Of a stretch of 64,000 nucleotides of DNA, positions 21,757 through 33,904 are shown piece after piece; position 1 is the stretch's first letter; every line of letters starts with the position of its first letter. Made by a program: the position numbers and the translations under genes. The stretch comes from Verrucomicrobiia bacterium. GTDB taxonomy: Bacteria; Verrucomicrobiota; Verrucomicrobiia; Limisphaerales; JADLHS01. The DNA lies in the NCBI GenBank assembly GCA_026125285.1, contig JAHCLO010000016.1:62001-126000 (forward strand), read 5' to 3'. The notes under the pieces were generated by a model, which was not told the DNA's origin, made no database searches, and was given only the letters and a program-made list of their open reading frames with translations.

Positions 21757-22326
21757 TCAAACTCTCAGCCGGCTACGGAAGCCGCGAACGGCGTAGTAAG
21801 ACTGCGCGCCGTTGTGCCCAATGAAGATGCGACCGTAGCGGAGTTCTCCGTAGAGCGCGCCACCGAGTTCTCGGAGGTCTGCCGGGGTTGCGATCCAACT
21901 CGAGGTCTTCGAATCGAACTCGCCCAGCTTTTGGAGCGCGAAGTATTCTTCCTCTGTCAACAGCTCGACGCCCATGGCTGCCGCCATATCCATGGCGGTA
22001 GTTTTCGGTCGGTGTTCTTTCCGTGACTCCAAGCCTTCGCGGTCGTAACAAATGCTGACGCGGCCCTTGGGCGTTTGCGCGGAACAATCGGTGAAGAGGT
22101 ATTCGCCCGACTTCTTGTCCTGGCCCACGACATCCGGTTCGCCGCCGGTGCTTTCCATCCCGTGGAGTGACCAGAGCTTTTCCGGATTGGCTGCCAGCCG
22201 GGCTTGGACCCTGGCCCAATCCAGACCTTTGTGGCGGTTGCAGTTCTGCTCAAACCGGGCCTGCAATGCTTTGAGCAGTTCGTCGCGCTGTTTCGCTGAC
22301 AACAGCTTTTTGGGGTTGGGGTTCAT
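21757..22326 (-). CDS. DUF4256 family protein
   Basis: 189 residues, MNPNPKKLLSAKQRDELLKA, with the conserved-looking SLHGMESTGGEPDVV, FTDCSAQTPKGRVSICYD and a C-terminal FIGHNGAQSYYAVRGFR. These match my memory of the DUF4256 family (soluble, about 180-190 residues, unknown function). ATG 22326 is chosen over an upstream in-frame start at 22353. Transcribed convergently with the HAD gene. Confidence 0.75.
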   Translation of the reverse strand: MNPNPKKLLSAKQRDELLKALQARFEQNCNRHKGLDWARVQARLAANPEKLWSLHGMESTGGEPDVVGQDKKSGEYLFTDCSAQTPKGRVSICYDREGLESRKEHRPKTTAMDMAAAMGVELLTEEEYFALQKLGEFDSKTSSWIATPADLRELGGALYGELRYGRIFIGHNGAQSYYAVRGFRSRLRV

Positions 22327-22737
22327 AGATTCTTTTCCGACGAATTCAACCAAAGTGCGAGCCTGCGGGCAATCTCAACGCAAAGTCGCAAAGATGCAAA
22401 GTTGAACTGCGAACCACACGAACCACGCGAAAGCTGTTCCCTCTCCGCCTCGTACGGGGGGAGTCCGACTCCACCCTCGCCCATCGGACGGGAGAGGGGC
22501 TGGGGGTGAGGGTTGCGGATGCGGTGTCAAATTCAGTGTGAACAATTCGTCCCGCGCTTGAACTAGCGGCCAATCTGTTCCGCGCCACGCAGACCGAGGA
22601 AAAACTTCGACGCGAATACGCGATGTGCAAGGTGCAAATCCTTCAACATTCTTCTTAGCTCTTCGCCAACAATCAGAACACAACCGCGGTCTGATTCTCC
22701 AAAGTAAGTTCGGGAACGTTCGATTGAAGTCATGCGG
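22327..22737. repeat. Intergenic repeats between DUF4256 and the gcvP 3' array
   Basis: Holds a GCAAAGTCGCAAAG tract, a GCGAACCAC..GAACCACGCGAAA tract that recurs near 25670, and a CCCTCTCC...GGAGAGGG inverted repeat (about 22438-22498). No gene is seen. Confidence 0.5.
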
Positions 22738-22917
22738 TTAGGAACAATTCTCCATCCCCACGCACGAGCAAACTGGGTTGCGATCACCGAAGGCGTTGTC
22801 CACGCGGGCGACGGGTGGCCAGAATTTGTAGTCGAGTAAGCTCTTGGCCGGGAACGCCGCGGCTTCGCGGGTGTAGGGACGATTCCACGCGCCGCTGGCG
22901 ATCTGGTCGGCGGTGTG
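22738..22917 (-). pseudogene. gcvP: gcvP 3' fragment D (last 59 codons)
   Basis: Matches the end of glycine dehydrogenase: [20 protein letters not shown], then [25 protein letters not shown], and its own tail ENCS before TAA. It begins right after the NTase gene stop (22932). The text is closer to fragment B (25 kb) than to the intact gcvP at 28389. It has no start or catalytic part. Confidence 0.9.
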
Positions 22918-22931
22918 CTTGGCTTTCGCTT

Positions 22932-23639
22932 TCATTTGGTGTGACGAAGCCGCTCCAATTCCTGGCGCAGGGGCAGCCAATATTTCTTGTCCTGCTGGCG
23001 TTCGTAGGCCTCCTCAGCCAACAACGCCTGCTCCAGGCTGTCGGTATTTCCGGCCTCGGCATGGACGAGAAGCGGGCGTTTCCCGATGTGGCGGCGGCAA
23101 ATCTCCGGATAACGTTGAACCAGTTCAACCAGCAGTTCCGGGGTGCGAAGTTCCTGCGTCCAGAATCGAATTTGCGCGGGCCGGGGTTTCCGCTGGTTTT
23201 CAAAATAGTGCGCCTCGACCAGCCGCCGGATCATGGGCCAATCCTTGTCCCGCTGGGTTTTCTTGGCCTGCACCAGGTCAGGCAATGCCAGCAGATCGCA
23301 TTCGGCTCCGCCGGGAATTTGCAGGGTGGTCCGGCGTTTCCAAAGTTTGGCAAAAGAATCCACCCCGCGCATCTTGGACATCACGTCCACGCGCATCCGC
23401 AGCGCCTCGGGATGTTGACAGCGAAAGTGAATCGCATGACCACGACGCAGAAATTGGATGGCAAGGGGCGGAACCGCGATGGGTTCGGCTTGCAACTCAG
23501 CGAGGGCTTTGCGCAGGCGCGCAAGATTCGCCCCGTCCGCGAGGATGGCGAAATCCGTGTCGCGACTAAACTCGGCCGCGCCGTAAAACACGCACGCCTG
23601 TCCGCCCATGAGCAGGGCGCGGACGCGATGTGCGCGCAT
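22932..23639 (-). CDS. Nucleotidyltransferase-fold protein (minimal NTase type)
   Basis: About 235 residues. The start of the fold reads LLMGGQACVFYGAAEFSRDTDFAIL: the GG and a D-x-D pair (RDTDFAI) are the NTase active-site pattern seen in MNT/AbiEii-like toxins and antitoxins. A Lys/Arg-rich helical C-terminal half follows. I start it at ATG 23639 (MRAHRVRALL). It overlaps the end of the 76-aa partner gene by 74 bp in another frame. It lies between gcvP fragments D and C, so it belongs to an integrated module. Nucleotide transfer to an RNA or protein is the family expectation; the target is unknown. Confidence 0.7.
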   Translation of the reverse strand: MRAHRVRALLMGGQACVFYGAAEFSRDTDFAILADGANLARLRKALAELQAEPIAVPPLAIQFLRRGHAIHFRCQHPEALRMRVDVMSKMRGVDSFAKLWKRRTTLQIPGGAECDLLALPDLVQAKKTQRDKDWPMIRRLVEAHYFENQRKPRPAQIRFWTQELRTPELLVELVQRYPEICRRHIGKRPLLVHAEAGNTDSLEQALLAEEAYERQQDKKYWLPLRQELERLRHTK

Positions 23640-23796
23640 CGAAGAAAGGACTTTGCGTATCGGGTTCGGGATCAAGCGAGCCTCCGAGCGCGAGATAGAT
23701 TTGCCAGAGCTTCTCGCTTTCCAACCAGCGTTGCGCCGGGGTGAGCCGATACCATTCGGCCCACTCACCGCCAACCAGTTCTTCCGGCTGAATCAT
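23566..23796 (-). CDS. Small partner protein of the NTase (76 aa)
   Basis: MIQPEELVGGEWAEWYRLTP, then SEKLWQIYLALGGSLDPEPD and FFDAR, ending GVRVLRRGRV. I recall pairs like this (a short LGGSLDPEPDTQSPFFD protein overlapping an NTase) in related bacteria. The long overlap with the NTase start suggests translational coupling. It could be the antitoxin-like or specificity partner; no motif decides that. Confidence 0.55.
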   Translation of the reverse strand: MIQPEELVGGEWAEWYRLTPAQRWLESEKLWQIYLALGGSLDPEPDTQSPFFDARTSRPRPAHGRTGVRVLRRGRV

Positions 23797-24264
23797 GGAA
23801 AATGACTAACACGTTCCGACCTGACTGTAAATCTCAGCCTCTCGGCAGCTCGCCGGTATCAGCTTTGATACGGATTGGGAAAATTGCGCAACCCGTCGAA
23901 TCTGTGTCGTTCATTCCTGTTGGGGCGGCAGGCCAGAAGATTACCTGCTCGGCGATTTGGGTGGGTTGCCATTTAACAGTTTTGCGCTTGGTTGCCGGTT
24001 CTTTTGTGCTCCCGTATGTGAAGTGTCATCAAAAACTGCGACCGTCTTGCATCGCCTTCTGACTGATATTTCGGCGAAGCCTGAATTGGGCGTGCGTTAC
24101 CTAAACGCAATTCGAGAAGATCCTGCCATGGCGCTTTACAAAATCTACGGTTTTGCAGACGAGCCAACTATGATTGAACCGCGATACCCCCCTAGAAAGT
24201 ATTTTCCTCAGCGAGACGCACGCGGTTATCAATCCTTCGACACTCCACCTCGCGCCTTTCGCAG
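23797..24264. other. No supported gene
   Basis: Plus-strand frames at 23802-24062 and 23957-24274 are present but unrecognised and of poor composition. The region holds the promoter of the NTase pair. Confidence 0.4.
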
Positions 24265-24347
24265 TCAGGAATAATTTTCCATCCCCACACACGAGCAACC
24301 CTGATTGCGGTTTCCAAAGACATTGTCCACGCGGGCGACGGGTGGCC
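24265..24347 (-). pseudogene. gcvP: gcvP 3' fragment C (about 27 codons)
   Basis: Reads RPPVARVDNVFGNRNQGCSC then VGMENYS and TGA. It is the shortest copy of the gcvP end. The homology stops at 24347, where unrelated sequence begins. The tail ENYS differs from every other copy. Confidence 0.8.
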
Positions 24348-24403
24348 GATTCCAACGCGGAACGTTGAGTGCGGAGTGCAGAATGGAAAGGCGCTTCGCC
24401 ATA

Positions 24404-24722
24404 TCACCCCCATTTCAATTCAACGAAATCTCCGGGTTTAAGCGCGTTCGCTCTGGTTGCGATCTCCTCGCTGTGTAGCCGGAGGATTGGCCAGTCGTTG
24501 GTCGGTAGAACGAGAATGGCCAGTTTTCGCCCGGCGATGTTCTGTTGGTATTTGAGATTTTTGGTCGCTGGTGATCAAGGCGTCAAATTCCGGTTCGGCG
24601 GCTTGAAGTAGCGCACCATTCTGCAATTTTCCCCAGCCCATTTCCTGCGCGGTCTTGACGGTGTGAGCGGTGAGAAAATTGCGGAGCGGACGCGGGACCC
24701 AGGCATCCAGCAGGATTTTCAT
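24404..24722 (-). pseudogene. DUF5615 PIN-like toxin, frameshifted
   Basis: Begins MKILLDAWVPRPLRNFLTAH, with TAQEMGW and FDALITSDQ, the DUF5615 (Mut7-C/PIN-like) pattern. The frame breaks near 24557 inside an A5 run. With A4 it continues NLKYQQNIAGRKLAILVLPT and runs to a TGA at 24404-24406 after ELKWG. It starts inside the stop of the DUF433 gene (ATGA overlap), the usual DUF433-DUF5615 toxin-antitoxin order. As written it would be inactive unless the indel is a sequencing error. Confidence 0.75.
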
Positions 24723-24949
24723 GCGGCTTGGAGCGCGGTCTTGTGCGCGTATTCCAAGACGGCCACGGCCTGCTCACGGGTGACGTCAGGAAAACAGTCG
24801 AGGTATTCGTCGAGGCTCAAGCCACTTTCGAGGTTGGTGAAGAGGCTGTCCACCGGCACGCGCGTGCCTGCAAAGCAGGGCGCACCGCTCATGCGTTCCG
24901 GGTCAACCCAGATCGGCACCTCAGGCGGAAATGTCGGCACGGACTTCAT
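24719..24949 (-). CDS. DUF433 antitoxin
   Basis: 76 residues, MKSVPTFPPEVPIWVDPERM then SGAPCFAGTRVPV and DYLDCFPDVTREQAVAVLEY. This is the full DUF433 helix-turn-helix pattern (xGxPxxxGTRIPV). It overlaps the DUF5615 gene by four bases. The module lies between gcvP fragments B and C. Confidence 0.85.
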   Translation of the reverse strand: MKSVPTFPPEVPIWVDPERMSGAPCFAGTRVPVDSLFTNLESGLSLDEYLDCFPDVTREQAVAVLEYAHKTALQAA

Positions 24950-24981
24950 CTGGCATCAGTTTACCAGCATCCCGAGTTTTG

Positions 24982-25522
24982 TCACGTTGCGTAAGTCTCC
25001 ATTCCGACACACGAGCACACCGGATTGCGGTTGCCGAACCCGTGTCCACGCGGGTGACGGGGGCCAGAATTTGTAGTCGTGCAGGCTCTTGGCCGGGAAC
25101 GCCGCGGCTTCGCGGGTGTAAGGACGATTCCACGCGTCACTGGCGATCTGGTCGGCGGTGTGTGGGGCGTTCTTCAAAACGTTATTCTTGGAATCCGCTC
25201 CGCCGGATTCCACGGCGGTCATTTCGGCGTGGATGGAGATCATCGCGTCGCAGAAGCGGTCGAGTTCGTATTGGGATTCGCTTTCGGTGGGCTCGACCAT
25301 GAGCGTGCCGGCGACGGGCCACGAGAGTGTTGGCGCGTGAAAGCCGTAATCCATGAGGCGCTTGGCGACGTCCTCGGCGGTGCAACTCTTGAACGCGCGC
25401 AGGTCGAGGATGCATTCGTGCGCGACGAGGTTGTGGTTCTTGTAGAGCGTGGGGAAATGTTTTTCGAGCCGCTTGGAGATGTAATTGGCGTTGAGGATGG
25501 CGAACTTGGTCAACGGGTTCAT
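24982..25522 (-). pseudogene. gcvP: gcvP 3' fragment B (about 180 codons, one frameshift)
   Basis: Starts [20 protein letters not shown] in place of the intact gene's [16 protein letters not shown], then follows GcvP through [32 protein letters not shown] and [21 protein letters not shown] missing base near 25058 (in a GGGGG run) shifts the frame; in the other frame the end reads [11 protein letters not shown] with TGA at 24982-24984. The longest of the three partial copies. Not functional, since the PLP lysine and N-terminal half are absent. Confidence 0.9.
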
Positions 25523-25865
25523 GGGTTAAATTTCAAAATGTTTTCCGCTCCGGCAACACTTCCAATCGAACGCGCCACGACGTTCGATTAAAAACCGGTG
25601 CGTGAGTCCAGCTTGCAGCCGGGCATCACGCGGACAACGTGCGCGGGCCGAGCAGGCGAAAAAGAAACCGCGAACCACGCCAACCACGCGAAATGAATTG
25701 CCGCAATAGAACGCATGGAACGCAAAAAATTCCTTCTCCGTTCTAACGCAAAGGCGCAAAGGAATGGCCGATTTCAATTGGAACGGTCAAGCGGCGTGGA
25801 CGCTGCGCACCGGGAAAAATGTTCTGGCTTGTAACTGGCCGCTCACGCCGACAAACTGCTCTCAG
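25523..25865. other. Intergenic with shared repeat text
   Basis: Contains a GCGAACCAC..CAACCACGCGAAA tract and a GCAAAGGCGCAAAGG tract that also occur at 22375-22430. No gene is seen. Confidence 0.45.
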
Positions 25866-27059
25866 ATGAGCAATCCCAACGCTCAATTTGCGAAATGCTC
25901 GTGCCAGAATTGCAATGGGCATATCGAGTTCGATGCCGAACAGGTTGGAGAGGCTGTGACGTGTCCGCATTGCGGTTTGGAGACAAAATTATTTGTTCCG
26001 GCAATTCCTCTAGGTGCTCGCGCTGAGGCCAAGCGTGGAGTCAGCCCGCTTGGCATTGCGGCACTGGTGCTAGGCATCCTGTCGTGCTTATTCTGCTGGA
26101 TTCCTTTGCTTGGTCTTTTCGCACTCCCAATCGCTTTCATAGGCGTATTGCTGGCGGTCGGCGGTGTGCTCATGGCAAGTATCAACAAGAAGACGGGATT
26201 CGCCTTCCCGATCGGTGGCGGCATCGTTTGTGTTTTGGCTGCGTCCATTGCTCTTGTGATAACCGGCGGGTTCTCGTTCGCATGGGAACGAGGCAAGCGC
26301 ACGAATCAACAACCAGAAACGAGTGCCGCTGTGCGAGAACCGGCTGCTAACACCCACGAGCCAACTCCTGCTACACCCGAGTCAGCGAATGTTACACGCG
26401 CGCCGTCAACTGCGGTGCGTGAACCAGTCGGGGCGGAATGGTCAAGAGCTCGCACCGTCAGACAAGGAGACATCAGGGTTGCGGTGAACTCAGTTCATAT
26501 CGGCAGAGTCAACCACCTTGACGTGCTGGGTGAGATTCAAAGCACAAGGGAGGAATTCCTCACTATTGATCTTGCAGTTGCGAATTTGAGTCCCACAAAG
26601 AAAATAAATTTTCAAACTTGGCGCGGTGCGACCCTCGCCGTTGGAGGCGCACCTGCAAACCTGGCCGACAATCACGGGAATAACTACAAGCGGATCACCA
26701 TGACACCGAACGCGAGGAGAAACCCCTCTCCTGATGAAGTTTCAATTTACCCCCAGAACGAACACCGCGATCTAGTTGTTTTTGAACTGCCCGTGGAAAA
26801 TATCCAGTGGCTTCGCCTTGAGCTTCCGGCCAGCAACTTTGGAGGCAGTGGAATGTTGCGGTTCGAGATTCCGATGTCGAACGTCTTGGCAGCATGGAAG
26901 GCTGTCAGAGTTGCCAGAGCAGAACGTGAGGCGTTCTGGGCTACTTCACCAACAATGGCCGAGAGGATGAGAGTCCAGGGCGCTTATCACAGAAAAGTTG
27001 ACGCTGCTGAAGCTCGGCTTGCGATTGTGGAAACAAATCTATACGCAATTCCTCAGTGA
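25866..27059 (+). CDS. Zinc-ribbon membrane protein (397 aa), unknown function
   Basis: MSNPNAQFAKCSCQNCNGHI carries a CxC..C pattern followed by VTCPHCGLE, a typical zinc ribbon. Two or three transmembrane helices follow at about 50-140 (LGIAALVLGILSCLFCWIPL and two more, DUF4190-like). After a Pro/Thr/Glu-rich linker, an extracytoplasmic beta-rich domain spans about 200-380 (RVAVNSVHIGRVN; ANLSPTKKINFQTW), recalling DUF4352-type domains. ATG 25866 is chosen because the zinc ribbon follows. It sits in the module between intact gcvP and fragment B, next to the HEPN gene but divergent from it. Confidence 0.65.
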   Translation: MSNPNAQFAKCSCQNCNGHIEFDAEQVGEAVTCPHCGLETKLFVPAIPLGARAEAKRGVSPLGIAALVLGILSCLFCWIPLLGLFALPIAFIGVLLAVGGVLMASINKKTGFAFPIGGGIVCVLAASIALVITGGFSFAWERGKRTNQQPETSAAVREPAANTHEPTPATPESANVTRAPSTAVREPVGAEWSRARTVRQGDIRVAVNSVHIGRVNHLDVLGEIQSTREEFLTIDLAVANLSPTKKINFQTWRGATLAVGGAPANLADNHGNNYKRITMTPNARRNPSPDEVSIYPQNEHRDLVVFELPVENIQWLRLELPASNFGGSGMLRFEIPMSNVLAAWKAVRVARAEREAFWATSPTMAERMRVQGAYHRKVDAAEARLAIVETNLYAIPQ

Positions 27060-27131
27060 ATTAGCGAACCAAGCAAAACGATGACCAACGAAAGCTGGTT
27101 TCGTGAATCCAAACGGAAGATCTGACGCTCG

Positions 27132-28361
27132 CTACTTGTAGCCGTGAAATGTCATCGCGAGCTTCAGAGATTTCAACTTCCCTCCGAGTTTGTCTTTCTC
27201 AGGTGGCAAATCCAAGAATCGAACAACCTCGTCCAGACTATTGAACCATTTGTAACTCTGAAAATGAAAGAGCAGCACGTCCTCAACATGCCGCTTCAAC
27301 TGGTAAAGCAACGTTACGATCAGGCTGCTTTCACTGCCGGAATGGACATGGTGGTTGCGATAATCTCGCAGATGTTCGAGCAACAGTTTTGTGAACAGAC
27401 GATCCTGATAAATGAATGAGCACCGCCTGATTGTTACATCGTAAGGGTCTTTCTTTCCCGTTTGGGTTAGCAATTCAAGAAGCGACCACAACTTCAAAAA
27501 CGCTGCATTGAAGTCAGTGCCGTCCAACGCTCGGCCATAACGCCGAATGGCCTTCTCTAGCACATCACGGTATTTCGATTTGCAAAGATTCTTAATTGCC
27601 CACTTTTCAAAACTCAGCGCACGCTCAAACGAAGGTGGGTTTGGCACAGTTACGCCACCGCTGAAGGTGGTTTCATAGAAGAACTGCTGGGTCGCCAAAC
27701 TTCCATCCGGTTTGTGAATAGTATGCACTGGCCCGAGGAGGATTTGATTGATGGGTTGTCGTTTGCCACTGGAACTGCTGCTAATAATTCTTCTGTTTAG
27801 CCCCAAGTTCCACAAACCACGAATCAAATCCAAATCGTCTAAAGCTTTGCTGGCAGCCTCTGCTGGCGTCCGTGCCCGAAGCATAACGCGCGTTGCTGGA
27901 TAATTTGCTGGCAAATCCGATGACAGAAGGGTTCGCGCGTGTTGAATGATTGGCTCTCGGCTAAATTTGCCGTCACTTGTTCCTCCGATTGAAATCCTTG
28001 AACCGGTTCGGGGGCGTCGCATCAGGGAAGCCGCTGGAGCGAGCGAGATATTGGTGGCGACTGTGAACTGAACGAGCGGCAGATCGAGAAAGGCTTTTTC
28101 GGCTTTGCTGATTTCGGAACAGAGCGACTTGGCGGTGATGCGTCCGGCCTTTGCCGCGGCAAAGATTCCTTTCCAGAAAATACTGCTAATTTCCGATTCA
28201 AGGATTTCATCGGAAAGAACCAGTGAACTCCAAAGCAGTGTCACGCAGTCATGATGTTCCATCTTGAATCCGATTCGTCCGGGACTGCTACGGTCACAGC
28301 CAGCTTCGATACGTTCAGCCAAAAGATTCGGATCGTATTTATCTTTCCATTTAGCACACAT
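27132..28361 (-). CDS. HEPN-domain protein (ApeA-like C-terminal), candidate defence gene
   Basis: 409 residues. The C-terminal third has LWSLLELLT, then LLEHLRDYRNHHVHSGSES: the R-N-x-x-x-H box (RNHHVH) typical of HEPN RNase domains, in the ApeA-like arrangement where helices before it contain a long aliphatic stretch. The N-terminal 250 residues are unrecognised and could sense a phage or RNA target. Start ATG 28361. It lies only 28 bp from the gcvP stop, in the island that appears to have inserted there. HEPN proteins of this layout are often anti-phage abortive-infection effectors; here that is inference from the motif and location. Confidence 0.6.
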   Translation of the reverse strand: MCAKWKDKYDPNLLAERIEAGCDRSSPGRIGFKMEHHDCVTLLWSSLVLSDEILESEISSIFWKGIFAAAKAGRITAKSLCSEISKAEKAFLDLPLVQFTVATNISLAPAASLMRRPRTGSRISIGGTSDGKFSREPIIQHARTLLSSDLPANYPATRVMLRARTPAEAASKALDDLDLIRGLWNLGLNRRIISSSSSGKRQPINQILLGPVHTIHKPDGSLATQQFFYETTFSGGVTVPNPPSFERALSFEKWAIKNLCKSKYRDVLEKAIRRYGRALDGTDFNAAFLKLWSLLELLTQTGKKDPYDVTIRRCSFIYQDRLFTKLLLEHLRDYRNHHVHSGSESSLIVTLLYQLKRHVEDVLLFHFQSYKWFNSLDEVVRFLDLPPEKDKLGGKLKSLKLAMTFHGYK

Positions 28362-28388
28362 CTGCGGCCTTCTTTTTTGCGCGTCGTC

Positions 28389-31265
<2,877 letters not shown>

Positions 31266-31454
31266 GGCGGGAGGTTAAGTTTGGCAAGCAGGTTAGCAAG
31301 TTGGATTTAGCTGGCTGTGGGTGTCCGCAGAAGATGCGGTGGGATCTGAGATTTTCTTCGACACAAACAATTTGGCTTGCGGCAGCCACTCCTGCGGTGA
31401 AGCTTGGGAAGCGCGGCGCAGATCGGATGACCGGCGGCTCGAGCGAAGTTCCCA

Positions 31455-32162
31455 TTGAAGACCAATTCTGACAGATCACACTCAGTTGAAACGGCGCCGG
31501 AAGCGACTTTGCACGAGGCGGCCGAACCTGTGCGCCGGAACAGGCTGCCGGGGCGCGCGGTCTTCAAGTGGGCATTGTTCCTGATGGTAGTGATGATTTT
31601 GGCGGCGCTCTGGCCGCGCGGAGCGACCTTCACGGATGTGTTAAAGCAGATCAAAGAAGCCGGTCCACTGCCATACTTCACGGCGTTGGCATTCGTTCCT
31701 TGCCTGGGCTTTCCCACCACGCCGTTCTTCCTGCTGGCGGCGCCGGCGTTTGGCGTGCCCGTGAGCATCTTGGGCACGGCGTTGGCCCTGGCGGTTCAAT
31801 TCACCTTTTCCTACTGGCTGGCCAAACACCACCTGCGCGGCTGGCTGGAGAAATTGCTCGCCCGAACCCGTTATGACTTGCCTGAAGTCGAAGCGCGAAA
31901 TTTTTGGCGGGTCGCCCTGTTGATCAAACTGCCGCCGGGAGTGCATCCCGCGCTCAAGCATTACTTGATGGCGCTGGCGGGGATTCCATTCGGGATTTAC
32001 TTCACGGTAAGTTGGTCGTTGAGCATGATCTACGCGGTCGGTGCCATCATTCTTGGGGACTCAGTGTGGGACCGGAACTTTGTGGGCTTCCTGGCGGGAC
32101 TGATTGTAATCGTCCTGCTGATACTAGCGGTGCGTTGGTTACGGCATCGGTACGGGCACTGA
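31455..32162 (+). CDS. DedA/TVP38-like (VTT domain) membrane protein
   Basis: 235 residues with about five transmembrane segments. The central FVPCLGFPTTPFFLLAAPAF and a Pro/Gly-rich re-entrant loop, followed later by LLIKLPPGVHPALKHYLMAL, match the SNARE-associated/VTT domain of DedA and TVP38 proteins (lipid scramblase-like). The only start in frame that keeps the N-terminus is TTG 31455, with GAAG just upstream; the next ATG would cut into the first helix. Divergent from gcvP. Confidence 0.75.
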   Translation: MKTNSDRSHSVETAPEATLHEAAEPVRRNRLPGRAVFKWALFLMVVMILAALWPRGATFTDVLKQIKEAGPLPYFTALAFVPCLGFPTTPFFLLAAPAFGVPVSILGTALALAVQFTFSYWLAKHHLRGWLEKLLARTRYDLPEVEARNFWRVALLIKLPPGVHPALKHYLMALAGIPFGIYFTVSWSLSMIYAVGAIILGDSVWDRNFVGFLAGLIVIVLLILAVRWLRHRYGH

Positions 32163-32257
32163 GCCGACTCCGACCAGGCGCGGGAGGATGTGCGCCCGGC
32201 CCCAGCAAGCTGGCAGTGGAGGTGAAGCGACACCGCCAACGTTCCATGCGGCCACCC

Positions 32258-33766
32258 TTATCTCTTCGTTACCTTAAGGGCAACGTCGTCGCGGTAGGAC
32301 GGCGAGTTGAGCACGAGTCGGCCGCCGGAATGACGGTGGTCTTCGGCCAGGTCGGTTTTCCCGGTCAACGGGTTGGTCCATTCACTGCGATACGTGCCGG
32401 CTGGCAGCACCAAGGCAAGGGTGGCATGGCGTGCCTGGGGTTTCTCTTTTACTGCTTCCTGCGGTTTTTTTGGGCCAAGGTAAATGGCGTAGGCCTTGCC
32501 CGGTTCGGCCAGCATGCGGGCCGACGTGCGCGCATCCAATGTGACGATTTCGAGCGCGGAGTCCGCGGGTTTTAGGCGCAGAAAATCGAAGCTGTGGATA
32601 AAGTCCTTGAGGGTCTTCATCTGCCGGCGAAATCCCGGATTGCCGCCACCGGGTTGCGTGGCGGGGTAAACGAACGTACCGTCCTCATGCCCCGCAACAA
32701 ACGAGTAGTCGAGATTGTTGAACAACGCACCACCCGCGAGAATGAAATCCCACGCTTCGACGCGATACGCCAGATCGTTCGTGCCGCGAAAGCCGGTTTC
32801 GTTGTCGCCAATCACCTTGTTCAGGTGATAATTGATTCCGACCGCGTCCGGCGGGTGGGCATAATGGAAATTGAACACCGAAACCGCGGGCTGCGGATTC
32901 TCGATCTTCGCCTTGCCGTTGGCGATGTTTTGCGTAATGAGATGCTTGTTTGGCAGACCCTTCTCCGCTTCCACGATCACCTCCGCGATGCGGTGCTGCC
33001 ATGCCATGGTAACGCCGCCGAAGTAAGGTTCGTTGCATATCTCATACATCAAGTTGTCGAAGTCCTTGAGTTCGGCCACCACTTTACGGACCAGGGCTTC
33101 GTGGACGGCGAGCAGGCCGCCATTATGGTCAAGCGTGTAAACATTGGTGCGCGAAACGTCACCGAGGCCGTTCACGTTGTTGGCGACGTTCTGCGGACTG
33201 AGCTTCCACTGGCTCTCCTCATAGAACGGACAGAAAAACACGAACTCCACAACCACGCCGCACCTGCCCGCGTGGGCTACGAAGTCTTTCAGGCGTTTGA
33301 AGTAAACCTCGTCCCATTGGGTAAGATCGAATTTGTTCCCGCCATTTGGGTAGCCGGGAACATTCGATCGCGCCCAGGGACTGATAAACCGGTTCTGATC
33401 CGGCGCGAGCGTATTGCGCGCGATTCTGAACGCACCCAGGGGTTCGACGTAGGCGCCGGAGAAGGTGCGGGTGTTGTTCAGGCCGTCCTTGGCCAGCGTG
33501 TCGAGATACTTCCGGAAATCGAAGTCGAGGTTGAGCACCGCGCCGTAATGCTCGGCGGAAGTGATCAGTACCGTCGGCTTGCCGCGGAAATGGAAGTAGT
33601 GCGGATTGTCGGGATGCAGAGCAATGGGCTTGATTGAATCGGCCCCGAGTGCCATGAAGGCAGCAGACAGGGGCGCGAGCACCAGCGCCAACGCCACGAG
33701 TCTCTGGCCAAGGGAAATCGAAATTGCGCGGCACACGCTCAAGCTGAAGGAGGATTGGTATTTCAC
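32258..33766 (-). CDS. Secreted GH5-like (clan A) glycoside hydrolase
   Basis: About 502 residues with a signal peptide ending near AAFMALG. A TIM-barrel glycosidase pattern: FRGKPTVLITSAEHYGAVLN, GLNNTRTFSGAY, MYEICNEPYFGG (acid/base Glu near residue 244) and GDNETGFRG (candidate nucleophile Glu). The C-terminal beta domain includes AGTYRSEWTNPLTG. I chose GTG 33766 (MKYQSSFSLSV), which gives a normal signal peptide; TTG 33805 is the longest option. Probably acts on a polysaccharide outside the cytoplasm, like the operon at 35854. The exact GH family is uncertain. Confidence 0.7.
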   Translation of the reverse strand: MKYQSSFSLSVCRAISISLGQRLVALALVLAPLSAAFMALGADSIKPIALHPDNPHYFHFRGKPTVLITSAEHYGAVLNLDFDFRKYLDTLAKDGLNNTRTFSGAYVEPLGAFRIARNTLAPDQNRFISPWARSNVPGYPNGGNKFDLTQWDEVYFKRLKDFVAHAGRCGVVVEFVFFCPFYEESQWKLSPQNVANNVNGLGDVSRTNVYTLDHNGGLLAVHEALVRKVVAELKDFDNLMYEICNEPYFGGVTMAWQHRIAEVIVEAEKGLPNKHLITQNIANGKAKIENPQPAVSVFNFHYAHPPDAVGINYHLNKVIGDNETGFRGTNDLAYRVEAWDFILAGGALFNNLDYSFVAGHEDGTFVYPATQPGGGNPGFRRQMKTLKDFIHSFDFLRLKPADSALEIVTLDARTSARMLAEPGKAYAIYLGPKKPQEAVKEKPQARHATLALVLPAGTYRSEWTNPLTGKTDLAEDHRHSGGRLVLNSPSYRDDVALKVTKR

Positions 33767-33904
33767 AGTGAACCAAGGATGCCGGCTGGACAGTGTATCG
33801 AGCAAGAGGGAAGAATCAGGTTGGCGGCAGGCAACTCATGCTACGTGAGCCTTGGTTCCCGCGAAGACCTGGCGAGGAGGAAAGGCAATGCCTGCCGGAC
33901 TGCC

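Noticed and set aside
22738-25522. The gcvP fragments as a separate functional C-terminal P-protein subunit (gcvPB)
   Set aside because: All three lack the PLP lysine and most of the subunit; they hold 27 to 180 codons, and one is frameshifted.
31266-31454. Glycine riboswitch upstream of gcvP
   Set aside because: The 189-bp leader has no paired aptamer pattern.
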